Shown here: positions 35,655 through 46,545 of the stretch, piece after piece
Layout of the letters: each line of letters begins with the position of its first letter
Numbering within the stretch: position 1 is the first letter of the stretch
Assembly (NCBI RefSeq): GCF_900637185.1
Contig: NZ_LR134352.1
Coordinates: 1,054,001-1,118,000, forward strand
Length of the DNA: 64,000 bases
Source: Nocardia asteroides
Lineage (GTDB): Bacteria > Actinomycetota > Actinomycetes > Mycobacteriales > Mycobacteriaceae
Direction of reading: 5' to 3'
Program-made: the position numbers and the translations under genes
The notes under the pieces: model-generated
Databases searched by the model: none
What the model was told of the DNA's origin: nothing
What the model saw: only the letters and a program-made list of their open reading frames with translations

Positions 35655-36554
35655 ATGTTCTCGATCGACAGGCTGCGCATTCTGCGTGAGCTGGCCGACC
35701 GCGGCACCGTCGCCGCCGTGGCCGAGGTGCTGTCGATGACGCCGTCGGCGGTGTCCCAGCAGCTGAAGGTGCTCGCCAGGGAGGCGGGCGTCGCGCTGCT
35801 CGAACCCGACGGGCGCCGGGTCCGGCTCACCGACGCGGGGCAGGCCCTGGTCCTGCGCGCCGACGACGTGCTCGCCGCGATGGACCGCGCCACCGCCGAG
35901 ATGGCGCACTACCGCGGCTCACCGCGCGGGCAGGTGCGGGTGGCCTCGTTCCCGTCCGGCGCCGCGCTGCTGCTGCCGCCGGTGCTCACCGCGCTGGCCG
36001 GCAGCGGCGTGCAGATCGTGGCGGGCGACGAGGATCTGCCGCCGTCGGAGGCCGGACGGCTGCTGGCCGACTACGACATAGTCCTCACCCACCGGGACGA
36101 ACGCGCGCCGTCCCTGGCCGGTCCACGGCTCGCGGCGCGGGTGCTGATGCGGGAACCGATCGACGTGGTCGTCGCGCCGACGCATCCGCTGGCGGGCCGG
36201 AGTTCGGTGCGGCCCGAGGAGCTGGCGGAGGAGACCTGGGTGAGCGTGCGCGGCGGTTTCCCGGTCGACGACGTGCTCGAATCGATCGCCACCATCACCG
36301 GGGTGCGACCACGGATCGCGCAGCGGCTCAACGAGTTCCGGGTGATCGAGACGCTGGTGGCCTCCGGCTACGGCGTGGCGCTGATGCCGCGCTACGCGGT
36401 GGCGCATCCGGCGCTGTCGGTACTGCGGCTCGCCGGGGTGCGGGCGGCACGGGTGTACGAAATCGTCACCCGGCCTCAGGCGCACCGGCGGCCCGCCATC
36501 GCCGCGGTGCTCGACGCGTTCGACGCCGCGGCCCACGCGGTCGGCGCGAACTGA
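35655..36554 (+). CDS. LysR-family transcriptional regulator
   Basis: 299 residues. N-terminal winged helix: FSIDRLRILRELADRGTVAAVAEVL, MTPSAVSQQLKVLAREAGVALLE, followed by RRVRLTDAGQAL. The C-terminal part is a periplasmic-binding-like effector domain (QVRVASFPSGAALLLPPVLTAL and FRVIETLVASGYGVALMPRY). It is divergent from the EamA transporter, the standard layout for an exporter and its regulator. Confidence 0.9.
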   Translation: MFSIDRLRILRELADRGTVAAVAEVLSMTPSAVSQQLKVLAREAGVALLEPDGRRVRLTDAGQALVLRADDVLAAMDRATAEMAHYRGSPRGQVRVASFPSGAALLLPPVLTALAGSGVQIVAGDEDLPPSEAGRLLADYDIVLTHRDERAPSLAGPRLAARVLMREPIDVVVAPTHPLAGRSSVRPEELAEETWVSVRGGFPVDDVLESIATITGVRPRIAQRLNEFRVIETLVASGYGVALMPRYAVAHPALSVLRLAGVRAARVYEIVTRPQAHRRPAIAAVLDAFDAAAHAVGAN

Positions 36555-36586
36555 GCGCGGCGCCGGCGATGAACCCGGCGCCGCGC
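36555..36586. terminator. hairpin between convergent lysR and minD-like genes
   Basis: GCGCGGCGCCGG (36555-36566) pairs perfectly with 36575-36586 over an 8-base loop. It fills most of the 39-base gap between the two stops and can serve both strands. Confidence 0.75.
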
Positions 36587-36593
36587 TCGTTCG

Positions 36594-38339
36594 TCAGAAC
36601 TGGCCGGGCTGGTACTGCGGCTGGCCCTGGTACTGACCCGGCGGCGGGAACTGCTGGCCCTGCTGTGCGCCGTGGTAACCGAAATCGTCGGCGACCATCG
36701 CGGCCAGCTCGAGCAACGCCCGCCTGGTCGGCTTGCTGACCAGCTCCAGGTCGATCTCGGCGCCCTCGGCCAGGTGATCGTCGAACGGCACGATCTGCAC
36801 CGCGCGGGTGCGGTCGAGGAACAGCTTGCGCAGCTGGTCCAGGTCGACGGTCGACGCGCCGCGGCGCGAGGCGTTCACCACGACGACCGTGCGCTCGACG
36901 AGCTTGCTGTAGCCGTGGTGGTCGAGCCAGTCCAGCGTCGCCGAGGCGCTGCGCGCGCCGTCGATGGCGGGCGAGGTGACCAGCACCAGCGAGCTCGCCA
37001 TGTCCAGCACGCCGGCCATCGCCGAGTGCATCAGACCGGTGCCGCAGTCGGTGAGGATGATGTTGTAGAACGACTGCAGGATGCCGATCGCCTTGCGGTA
37101 ATCGGCCTCGCTGAAGGCCTCGGACACGGCCGGGTCCTGCTCGGAGGCAAGCACTTCCAGCCGGCTCGGGGCCTGCGAGGTGTGCGCGCGCACGTCCGAG
37201 TACCTGGTGATGTTCTGGTCCTCGAGCAGGTTGCGCACGGTCGAGCGGGTCTGCCGCGGCACCCGGTGGGCCAGCGTGCCCAGGTCGGGGTTGGCGTCGA
37301 TGGCGATCACGCGGTCACCGCGCTGCGAGGCGAAGGTGGAACCGAGGCCGACGGTGGTCGTGGTCTTGCCGACGCCACCTTTCAGCGAGAGGATCGCGAT
37401 CCGGTAGTCGCCGCGGACCGGCTGGTTGACCCGCTCGGCAAGATCGCGGTGGACGACGTCGGCCGCCGACTCGCCCGGGTTGATCATGCCGCCGGAGGCC
37501 TTGTGCACCGCGCGCCGCCACCCGCTGCGCGGCGCCTTGCGGGCCCGCTTGAGCAGGTTCAGGTCGTTGACCGAATGACCCGGCTGACCCGGCGCCGGCA
37601 CGTGCTGCGGCTGGAACGGCTGATGCTGCGGCGGTCCACCCTGCCACTGCGGCTGACCGGGCGGCGTGCCCATCGGTCCGGGCTGACCGGGCTGCGGCGC
37701 CATCCCGGGCGGCATGCCCTGCGGCTGCGGCGGCTGGTACATCGGCGGCGGCGGAGGCGCCCAGCTGTAGATCGGCTCGGACTGCGGCCCCTGCGGCTGC
37801 GCTTCCTGACCGGGGAACTGCGGCTGCTCGGGCGCGCCGGGGTACGGGCCGGGAGCGCCCGGGTACGGCTGCTCGCCGGTCGCGTGCGGACCGGGCCCGG
37901 GCTGTCCGGGGAACTGCTCGGCGCCGGGTACCGGCTGACCCGGCCACGGCTGCTCACCGGTAGGGGGCTGGCCCGGCCACGGCTGCTCGCCCGGCGCGGG
38001 CTGACCCGGCTGCCACGCCGGTTGCTCCGGTGCGCCGACCAGCGGATGCGCGCCTGCACTGGAATACGGATCGGCCGACGGCGGCGCGAACGGACCCGGC
38101 GCGAATCCACCGGGATGGAACACCGTCTGCTCGGCCAGGCCTGCCTGCGGCTCGGCGCTCGCCTCGGTGGCGGGCTGCTCGGCGGGCTCCTTGGCCGGTT
38201 CGGCGGCGGCGTCGGTGGGCTCGATGTCGTCGTCGGACACCGTCTGCACACCGGTGGTCCCGGACGCAGCGTCGGCCGTCTCAGCCGACGGACTCTGCAG
38301 CCATGGCGGAGACGTCGGATTATGGTCGTTGTTGGTCAC
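36594..38339 (-). CDS. MinD/ParA-like ATPase with Pro-rich N-terminus, ESX-associated type
   Basis: 581 residues. Residues ~1-265 are disordered Pro/Gly/Gln-rich sequence with repeats such as GEQPWPGQP and PGQPGP. Residues ~310-560 form a deviant Walker P-loop ATPase: LKGGVGKTTTT, then AIDANPDLGTLAHR, TDCGTGLMHSAM and VVNASRRG. The order is that of mycobacterial EspI/Rv3876-like proteins and similar MinD-like proteins near type VII secretion loci, but no ESX gene lies in this window. A role in membrane-associated positioning or secretion control is inference. GTG start. Confidence 0.82.
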   Translation of the reverse strand: MTNNDHNPTSPPWLQSPSAETADAASGTTGVQTVSDDDIEPTDAAAEPAKEPAEQPATEASAEPQAGLAEQTVFHPGGFAPGPFAPPSADPYSSAGAHPLVGAPEQPAWQPGQPAPGEQPWPGQPPTGEQPWPGQPVPGAEQFPGQPGPGPHATGEQPYPGAPGPYPGAPEQPQFPGQEAQPQGPQSEPIYSWAPPPPPMYQPPQPQGMPPGMAPQPGQPGPMGTPPGQPQWQGGPPQHQPFQPQHVPAPGQPGHSVNDLNLLKRARKAPRSGWRRAVHKASGGMINPGESAADVVHRDLAERVNQPVRGDYRIAILSLKGGVGKTTTTVGLGSTFASQRGDRVIAIDANPDLGTLAHRVPRQTRSTVRNLLEDQNITRYSDVRAHTSQAPSRLEVLASEQDPAVSEAFSEADYRKAIGILQSFYNIILTDCGTGLMHSAMAGVLDMASSLVLVTSPAIDGARSASATLDWLDHHGYSKLVERTVVVVNASRRGASTVDLDQLRKLFLDRTRAVQIVPFDDHLAEGAEIDLELVSKPTRRALLELAAMVADDFGYHGAQQGQQFPPPGQYQGQPQYQPGQF

Positions 38340-38513
38340 AGTTCCCCCACTTGCTCGTCGAACGAGCAGGAAGCTCGGCGCTGATGTGCCCTAAAACGCT
38401 AGCACGGGGCAACTATTCGCGCGCCGGGGGCAAGCCTCGCGCGACGGCTCATGATCAACTATGAGCCCAGCTCAAGCGGTAGATCGGTCGCGGAGCCGAC
38501 CGACGGCCCCCGG

Positions 38514-38522
38514 TTGTCCACA
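38514..38522 (+). other. isolated DnaA-box-like sequence
   Basis: TTGTCCACA matches the DnaA-box form usual in high-GC actinobacteria. It is single, between the leuA terminator and the minD-like gene, so probably not an origin. It may be chance or a titration site. Confidence 0.3.
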
Positions 38523-38535
38523 GCCCGCAGACGAC

Positions 38536-38572
38536 GAAGGCCGGGCGGCTCCCGTGGAACCGCCCGGCCTTC
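38536..38572 (-). terminator. leuA terminator hairpin
   Basis: GAAGGCCGGGCGG (38536-38548) pairs perfectly with 38560-38572, 11-base loop, starting 12 bases after the leuA stop. Confidence 0.75.
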
Positions 38573-38583
38573 GCGATGCAGTA

Positions 38584-40593
<2,010 letters not shown>

Positions 40594-40654
40594 TCAGCGA
40601 ATCGCACGCTTGTACGGACCCGCGCGTCCGACGAGACGTCCCAAAGGAATTCGG

Positions 40655-41425
40655 ATGACCTGGTTACAGCAAGTGGCCGTGCTGGCGGCGGGAATCGCCG
40701 CGGGCGGCATCAACACGATCGTCGGCTCCGGCACTCTCATCACCTTCCCCACGCTGCTCGCCTTCGGTTTGCCGCCGGTGACGGCGAACGTGTCCAACAC
40801 CATCGGCCTGGTCCCCGGCTCGGTGAGCGGGGTGATCGGCTACCGGCGCGAACTGGAAGGACAGCGGTCGCGACTGCTGCAGCTGGGCACCGCTTCGCTG
40901 CTCGGCGGCATCACCGGCGCGATCCTGCTCCTGGTGATGCCCGCCGAGGCGTTCAAGGCGATCGTGCCGGTGCTGATCATCGCCGCGCTGATCCTGGTGG
41001 TGGTGCAGCCCCGGCTGGCGGCCTGGGTCAAGCGCCGCCGGGCCGACGGCGACGCGGCCACCCCCGAGCACGGCGGCCCGATCCTGCTCATCGCGGTGTT
41101 CGGCACCGGCATCTACGGCGGCTACTTCGGCGCCGCCCAGGGCGTGCTGCTGCTCGGCCTGCTCGGGGTGTTCGTGCACGAGGACATCCAGCGCCTCAAC
41201 GCGGTGAAGAACGTGCTGGCGCTGATCGTGAACGCGGTCTCGGCGATCATTTTCATCGCGATCGCCGAGGTGAACTGGCAGGCCGTCGCGCTGATCGCGA
41301 TCGGCTCGATCATCGGTGGTCAGCTGGGGGCGAAGGTGGGCCGGAAGCTGCCGCCGAACGTGCTGCGCGCGGTGATCGTCATCGTCGGCAGCATCGCGGT
41401 GATCCGGCTGCTGACCACGGGCTGA
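40655..41425 (+). CDS. sulfite exporter TauE/SafE family protein
   Basis: 256-residue membrane protein of the TauE/SafE (DUF81) family with about eight helices. Family marks are AGIAAGGINTIVGSGTLITFPTLLA in the first repeat and GTGIYGGYFGAAQGVLLLGLLGVF in the second. It exports sulfite or sulfonates or other small anions in studied members; the substrate here is unknown. The ATG at 40655 has AAAGGAA about 7 bases upstream; longer in-frame readings add a basic leader. Confidence 0.86.
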   Translation: MTWLQQVAVLAAGIAAGGINTIVGSGTLITFPTLLAFGLPPVTANVSNTIGLVPGSVSGVIGYRRELEGQRSRLLQLGTASLLGGITGAILLLVMPAEAFKAIVPVLIIAALILVVVQPRLAAWVKRRRADGDAATPEHGGPILLIAVFGTGIYGGYFGAAQGVLLLGLLGVFVHEDIQRLNAVKNVLALIVNAVSAIIFIAIAEVNWQAVALIAIGSIIGGQLGAKVGRKLPPNVLRAVIVIVGSIAVIRLLTTG

Positions 41426-41552
41426 CGCGGAGCCGTTCGATACCGCGGCGCCCCGCGTTGTGACGGCGACCAAACAGCGCTCGGTTGAACACCATTGGCG
41501 TTTCACTCGGGGTATCCTGCGCTCGGCCATGCGTGATGAGGGAGGTGGCCTG

Positions 41553-43169
41553 GTGCACAGACGTGCCTTCTTCAAGGCGGCGGGACTGGCGACGCTCGCC
41601 GGTGCGGTGGGGACGACGCTGACGAGCCAGGCGGCCACGGCCGACCCCAGGGAGGCGATGTTCCAGACCTGGGTGCCGGAGATCTTCGCACCGATTCCCG
41701 ACGCGCCCGCGCACACCACCGCCATCGTCATCGGGTCCGGCTTCGGCGCGGCCGTCACCGCCCTGCGCCTGGCCGAGGCGGGCATCGACAACACGGTGCT
41801 CGAGCGCGGTTCGCGCTGGCCCAACGACCCGTGGCGGGAGATCTTCACCGGCGACGACCTGCCCGACGGCCGCGGCTTCTGGCACCGCACCAGCTTCACC
41901 GGCGTCACCAAGGTGCCGATGAGCTTCGGCAAGTTCGGCGGCGTCCTCGACGTCACCGAGTACCCGGGCATCGACGTGTGGCGCGCGGCCGCGGTCGGCG
42001 GCGGTTCGGTGATCTTCACCGGCGCGATGGTGGCTCCGGAGCGCAGGCTGTTCGACCAGGTCTTCGGCGGCGTCGTCGACTACGGCGAGCTCGAGCGCGT
42101 CTACTTCCCCCGGGTGCGCGAGATGCTGCGCCTGGACACCATGCCCGCCGACATCTACCACTCGGCCCCCTTCGCGCACTCGCGCGCCTGGGACGACCAG
42201 GTCCGCGCGGCCGGCTACCAGCCGCTGGCCAACGATTCGATCTTCACCTGGGACGTGCTGCGCGCCGAACTGGCGGGCACCTCCCGCGCCTCGGCCACCG
42301 CCGCCCGCTCCAACCTGGGCAATTCCAACGGCGCGAAGTTCGACCTGAACCAGAACTACCTGCGCTACGCCAGGGACACCGGCAAGTCGCAGGTGTACCC
42401 GGGCCACCGGGTCGACACCATCGCCCAGGAGGCGAGCGGCCGGTTCGTGGTCACGGTGACGAAACTGGCCCCGACCGGTCAGCACCTCGGCACCCGCACC
42501 CTGACCTGCGACAAGCTGTTCCTCGGCGCCGGCTCGGTCGGCACCTCCGAGCTGCTGGTCCGGGCCCAGGCCACCGGCGCGCTGCCCAACCTCAACGAGC
42601 ACATCGGCGACGGCTGGGGCACCAACGGTGACGTGGTGCTCGCGCGCGGCGCGAGCGGCGTGGCGGGGCAGGGCCAGGGTGTGCCCAGCGCCAGCCGCAT
42701 CTTCGACGCCTCCGGCGTCCCGCTGACGCTGGAGAACTGGTACATCCCCGGCATCCCGTTCGAGACGGGCGCGCTGGCCTCGCTCGGCATGGTGCTCGAC
42801 CCGACCCGGGCCCGCTTCGGCTATCACGCGGCGAGCAACGGCGTCGGCCTGAGCTGGTCGTCGGCCGCGCAGGACGCCGTCGTCGGGGCCGCCCGCGCGG
42901 TCGATCACCGCATCGCCGAGCGCGCGGGCGCCCTCGCCGAATACGGCGCCCTCGGCTACGACGCGAACGCCAATTTCACCGCCCACCCGCTCGGTGGCGC
43001 GGTGCTCGGCAAGGCCACCGACGCCTACGGCCGCGTGCACGGGCACCCCGGCCTCTACGTCATGGACGGCGCGGCGATCCCGGGCAGCACCGCCACGGTC
43101 AATCCGTCGCTGACCATCACCGCGCTGGCCGAACGCAATATCGCCGCGATCATCGGCGCCGGTCGCTGA
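41553..43169 (+). CDS. cholesterol-oxidase-like GMC flavoprotein, exported
   Basis: 538 residues. The N-terminus HRRAFFKAAGLATLAGAV is a Tat-like signal. The FAD motif AIVIGSGFGAAVTALRLAEAG follows at about residue 57, then AAAVGGGSVIFTGAM. C-terminal active-site segments are those of class I cholesterol oxidases: AHPLGGAVLGKATDAYGRV with the catalytic His and NPSLTITALAERN with the Asn. It would oxidise a 3-hydroxysteroid or similar alcohol to the ketone with O2, outside the membrane. The GTG at 41553 is preferred because GAGGGAGG lies about 8 bases upstream and it starts just before the Arg pair. Confidence 0.87.
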   Translation: MHRRAFFKAAGLATLAGAVGTTLTSQAATADPREAMFQTWVPEIFAPIPDAPAHTTAIVIGSGFGAAVTALRLAEAGIDNTVLERGSRWPNDPWREIFTGDDLPDGRGFWHRTSFTGVTKVPMSFGKFGGVLDVTEYPGIDVWRAAAVGGGSVIFTGAMVAPERRLFDQVFGGVVDYGELERVYFPRVREMLRLDTMPADIYHSAPFAHSRAWDDQVRAAGYQPLANDSIFTWDVLRAELAGTSRASATAARSNLGNSNGAKFDLNQNYLRYARDTGKSQVYPGHRVDTIAQEASGRFVVTVTKLAPTGQHLGTRTLTCDKLFLGAGSVGTSELLVRAQATGALPNLNEHIGDGWGTNGDVVLARGASGVAGQGQGVPSASRIFDASGVPLTLENWYIPGIPFETGALASLGMVLDPTRARFGYHAASNGVGLSWSSAAQDAVVGAARAVDHRIAERAGALAEYGALGYDANANFTAHPLGGAVLGKATDAYGRVHGHPGLYVMDGAAIPGSTATVNPSLTITALAERNIAAIIGAGR

Positions 43170-43255
43170 CACCCGGTGCGCCCGATGTGACCGGCGCGCA
43201 CCGGCCCGCCGTTTACGCTCGGCAGACGACGCCGACGTTCGAAGGGAGTACCGAG

Positions 43256-44089
43256 GTGGCCGCATCGGGCATCGAGCGGGTCGAGGCGCTGCCGGACGTT
43301 CGCTCCAAGACACCGTCGCTGCGTATCGACATCTTCATGCTGCTGCTCGCGATCGTCTCGGTCGTGCTGGTCGTGTGGATCACCTTCTTCCCGGTGTCCG
43401 GAGCGACCTATCACGCGATCGTGATCACCGACTGGACGATCTGCGGCATCTTCCTGATCGAGTTCGTCTGGCGCTGGCGCCGGGCGGGCTGGCCGTGGAC
43501 CTTCCCGTTCGTCTACTGGTACGAAGTGCTCGGCATGATCCCGGTGACCAGCCCGATCTTCCGCAGCTTCCGGCTGCTGCGGATCGTGGTGATCCTGATC
43601 CGGCTCGGCCGGGTCGCCGACCGCGCGCTGGGGGAGCGGGTCACCGCGACGATCGTGAACCGGTTCGTCGGCACCATCGTCGACGTCATCAAGCGCCCGA
43701 TGACCATCGCGATCCTCGACGAGGTCTCCAAGGTGCTGCGCGCCGGGCACTACACCAAGAACATCGCCGCGGCGCTGGAGGAGAACCACCGCGAGGTCGA
43801 CCAGATGATCGTCGACCTGATCAAGAACGACCCGGCGACCGGCAAGCTGCGCTACCTGCCGTTCCACGACGACATCATCCGGCTCGTCGCCGACACCGTG
43901 TACCGCATGCTGCGCCAGCTGCTCGACGACCCGCGCACCGACGAACTCGTCGCCGACATGCTGCGGGAGAACCTCGATCAGATCAACGACGCGGTGCGCG
44001 CCGGGATCAACGTGCCGCCGTCGCATCGCGGGGCGACGCCCGCCGAGCACGGCGTGCGCCACCACCTCGCGCAGGTCAAGCGTGTCTGA
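43256..44089 (+). CDS. voltage-sensor-domain-like membrane protein without pore helices
   Basis: 277 residues. Four hydrophobic segments lie in the first ~125 residues: S1-like MLLLAIVSVVLVVWITFF, S2-like TICGIFLIEFVWRWRR, S3-like YWYEVLGMIPV and an S4-like helix with regularly spaced arginines, FRSFRLLRIVVILIRLGRVADR. No S5-P-S6 pore follows; the C-terminal ~150 residues are soluble and helical (EENHREVDQMIVDLIKND, DELVADMLRENLDQIN). Often annotated as ion transporter. A proton-channel or voltage-sensing role is an inference from the helix pattern. GTG start behind GAAGGGAG. Ends 14 bases inside the convergent ltrA gene. Confidence 0.75.
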   Translation: MAASGIERVEALPDVRSKTPSLRIDIFMLLLAIVSVVLVVWITFFPVSGATYHAIVITDWTICGIFLIEFVWRWRRAGWPWTFPFVYWYEVLGMIPVTSPIFRSFRLLRIVVILIRLGRVADRALGERVTATIVNRFVGTIVDVIKRPMTIAILDEVSKVLRAGHYTKNIAAALEENHREVDQMIVDLIKNDPATGKLRYLPFHDDIIRLVADTVYRMLRQLLDDPRTDELVADMLRENLDQINDAVRAGINVPPSHRGATPAEHGVRHHLAQVKRV

Positions 44090-45278
44090 TCCGGTCGCGC
44101 GGGGTCGCGTAGCGGATGGTCTCGAAGATCACCAGCAGTGCCAGCACCGCGCAGAGCAGGGTGAGCGCGGCCAGGGCGGGCAGGTTCGTCGCCACCGGGA
44201 CCAGCGCGACCAGTAGCACCGCGACGATCACCCGCGCGATCGAGATCTCCTTGGTCGCATAGTATTTCGCCAGCACGACGCCGACGAGGAACAGCGCGGG
44301 CCCGACATACAGCGCCACCAGCGGGATACCGTGCAGCGCGTCGGTGAGCGTGTGATGCGAGGCGTCGCCCACGTAGTAGAGCACCTTCTTCAGGCCCAGC
44401 GAGAGCGCGATGACGCCGGCGATCATCGGGAAGTGCCCGTAGGTGTAGCTGCGCTGGGCGATCTTGATCTGGTGCGCGCCCCGCGAATGCGCGAACGCGT
44501 GCTCGATGGAGATCGCCGCGACGTCGAAGTACAGCCACCACAGCAGACCCGACACCGCGAGCCCGAGCATCGAGCCCAGCGTGATCGGCCACGAGATCGG
44601 CAGACCCGCCACGCCGATGCCGATCGAGACGATCGACTCGCCCAGCGCGATGATGACGATCAGCCCGTAGCGCTCGGCGAAATGCTTGGCCGAGTTGATC
44701 CGCCAGTCCGAGCCGGCGAACCAGGTCCAGACCATGTCGCCGGCGATGGCGGCGAACCACAGCGCCATCTGGGTGGCGCCGTCGGTCATCGCGGCGACCA
44801 CGAGCAGCGAGGTGCCCAGCGTGATGGACCCGACCAGCCAGCGCAGCAACTGACCGCGCAACTGCGGGTCGTCGGCGCTGATCACCCAGAAGATCGCGGC
44901 GTGCACGAGCCGCACCACCAGGTAGGCGATGGCGAAGACCAGCGGGCCGAACCAGCCGCCGGGCAGGTCTTCGAACGCCTCCGGGATGGTGAGCGCCGCG
45001 ATGAACGCCCCACCCATGGCCACGAACATCGCGACCCGGGTGATGCCCTCGTCGGCGCGCACCACATTGCCGAGCCAGGAGTACGCGATCCACAGCCACC
45101 ACATCAGCGCCAGCACCAGGCCCGCGCGCACCACGTTGGCCGGCGTGGGATTGTCGGCGGCCAGCGCGGTCACCATGGTGAAGGCGAAGACGATCACGAG
45201 GTCGAAGAACAATTCGAGCTGGGTCACCGAGGCGTCCTCGGCCACCGGCTGGAACCGAACCCGTCGAGTACCGATCAT
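44076..45278 (-). CDS. ltrA: low temperature requirement protein A (LtrA) family
   Basis: 400-residue polytopic membrane protein of the LtrA family. The diagnostic N-terminus VTQLELFFDLVIVFAFTMVTALAA is present, with WWLWIAYSWLGN, SAKHFAERYGLIVIIALGESIVSIG and RSYTYGHFPMIAGVIALSLGLKKV later, and about ten to twelve hydrophobic helices. The biochemical role of the family is not established. The ATG at 45278 is chosen; the longer reading adds only a basic leader (RRRRKRRTF). Confidence 0.86.
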   Translation of the reverse strand: MIGTRRVRFQPVAEDASVTQLELFFDLVIVFAFTMVTALAADNPTPANVVRAGLVLALMWWLWIAYSWLGNVVRADEGITRVAMFVAMGGAFIAALTIPEAFEDLPGGWFGPLVFAIAYLVVRLVHAAIFWVISADDPQLRGQLLRWLVGSITLGTSLLVVAAMTDGATQMALWFAAIAGDMVWTWFAGSDWRINSAKHFAERYGLIVIIALGESIVSIGIGVAGLPISWPITLGSMLGLAVSGLLWWLYFDVAAISIEHAFAHSRGAHQIKIAQRSYTYGHFPMIAGVIALSLGLKKVLYYVGDASHHTLTDALHGIPLVALYVGPALFLVGVVLAKYYATKEISIARVIVAVLLVALVPVATNLPALAALTLLCAVLALLVIFETIRYATPRDRIRHA

Positions 45279-45344
45279 GCGCTCATCGTCGCACCCGGAC
45301 TCGTGGTCCGCGCGGAACGTGCGCCGCTTTCGCCGTCGGCGCAA

Positions 45345-45803
45345 CTAGCCGACGGCGTAACCCCCGACATGGGGGAACTGCTCGGCGAAGTCGATGAAGT
45401 TGTCCACACCCTGCTGGTTCTCCTTGCGGAGATTGCGGTTGAACAGCATCCCGGGGATGGGCAGCGGGTACCGCAGCTCGACGTGCAGATCGACCTCGGT
45501 GCCGTCGGGTCCTTCGAACAGCTCGAACGAACCGCCGCCCTTGGAACCGCGGCTGCTGTCGACGACATCCCAGGACACCCGGTTGGGTTCCCAGCTGTAC
45601 TCGAGGACCTGCGCGTCCGAGTCGCCCATGAACTGGGCGGTGACGAAGACGCGGCGCGGCCTGCCGTCGGGGTCGAGCGGGCCGATGCGGACGTCGCTGT
45701 AGGTGGGGGACCACTCCGCCAGTCGATCGACGGCTAGCAGGGCATCCATGACCTGGTCGATGGGGGCATCAACGGTGAATCGGATGTCGATCTTCGAGCG
45801 CAT
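45345..45803 (-). CDS. SRPBCC-family (polyketide cyclase/dehydrase fold) protein
   Basis: 152 residues of the START/SRPBCC fold: IDIRFTVDAPIDQVMDALLAVDRLAEWSPTYSDV is the usual first strand-helix-WSP pattern, followed by a central sheet with GGGSFELFEGPDGTEVDLHVEL and a C-terminal helix. Likely binds a lipid or other hydrophobic ligand. It lies downstream of the TetR gene on the same strand, 98 bp apart, with ACACGTGT at 45850-45857 between, so joint regulation is possible. Confidence 0.82.
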   Translation of the reverse strand: MRSKIDIRFTVDAPIDQVMDALLAVDRLAEWSPTYSDVRIGPLDPDGRPRRVFVTAQFMGDSDAQVLEYSWEPNRVSWDVVDSSRGSKGGGSFELFEGPDGTEVDLHVELRYPLPIPGMLFNRNLRKENQQGVDNFIDFAEQFPHVGGYAVG

Positions 45804-45901
45804 CTTTGTCTATCCTCCGAACCCCCGCAGCTTTCGCGCCCGATTGTGCACACGTGTACCAGTGATCGTCAACACGTCTATGGTCTGGACAAACGACCGG
45901 G

Positions 45902-46474
45902 TCAGGCGCTTATCGCCCGCTCGACGGCGGTTTCGATCAGCTCCATGCTCTGTTGCTCGGTGAAGATTCCGGGCAGTGTGAGATGTTCGACGATGAGCCA
46001 GTTGAGGGCCAGATACAGGAGCAGGACCGAGGCTTCGTCGCCCGGCTGACCCGACGCCAGATGGTTGCGGACGTTGAAATCGAGGTCGGCGCGCACCCGC
46101 TCGGTGAGCACTTCGCGCAACTCCGGCCGCCGGGTCGCCTCCAGGCGCAATTCGAGCAGCGCGAGGTAGGCGTTGCGGTGCGATTCGAGCCGGGCGACGA
46201 CCTCCTTCATCAGCTCCTTGATGTTCTCGACGGTCTTGGGTCCCGCGCTGACCTGCGCCATCGTCTCCTCGCTCGGCTGCACCACCTCGTAGAAGCGGGT
46301 GCCGGCCTGGGTGAGCAGGTCGTCGCGGCTGGCGAAGTAGTTCGAGGTCGTGCCGACCGGGACCGCCGCCTGTTTGTCGACCGCGCGGAAGGTCAGTCCC
46401 CGGGCGCCCTCGGTGGCGAGGACCTCGATGGCCGCGTCCAGCAGGGCCTGCCTGCGTTCGGGATTAGTTCGCAC
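45902..46474 (-). CDS. TetR-family transcriptional regulator
   Basis: 190 residues. The N-terminal helix-turn-helix is clear: RRQALLDAAIEVLATEGARGLTFRAVDKQAAVPVGTTSNYFASRDDLL. The rest is a helical ligand-binding domain. GTG start at 46474. It is divergent from the RibD/DHFR-like gene across 71 bp containing a perfect 10-bp palindrome, which suggests repression of that gene and of itself. Confidence 0.9.
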   Translation of the reverse strand: MRTNPERRQALLDAAIEVLATEGARGLTFRAVDKQAAVPVGTTSNYFASRDDLLTQAGTRFYEVVQPSEETMAQVSAGPKTVENIKELMKEVVARLESHRNAYLALLELRLEATRRPELREVLTERVRADLDFNVRNHLASGQPGDEASVLLLYLALNWLIVEHLTLPGIFTEQQSMELIETAVERAISA

Positions 46475-46491
46475 TTGACACCACTCCGTCT

Positions 46492-46501
46492 GTAGTACTA
46501 C
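46492..46501. promoter_or_regulatory. palindromic candidate TetR operator
   Basis: GTAGTACTAC is a perfect 10-bp palindrome, 18 bases from the tetR start and 44 bases before the divergent reductase start, close to a TTGACA-like hexamer (46475-46480). A typical place for TetR autoregulation. Confidence 0.5.
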
Positions 46502-46545
46502 GTTCAAACCACTTCATTCAGAGTACAACAACTTAGGCGGTACCC

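Noticed and set aside
38514..38522. Possible replication origin at a DnaA-box-like site
   Set aside because: Only one box, no cluster, no AT-rich unwinding region and no dnaA or dnaN nearby.
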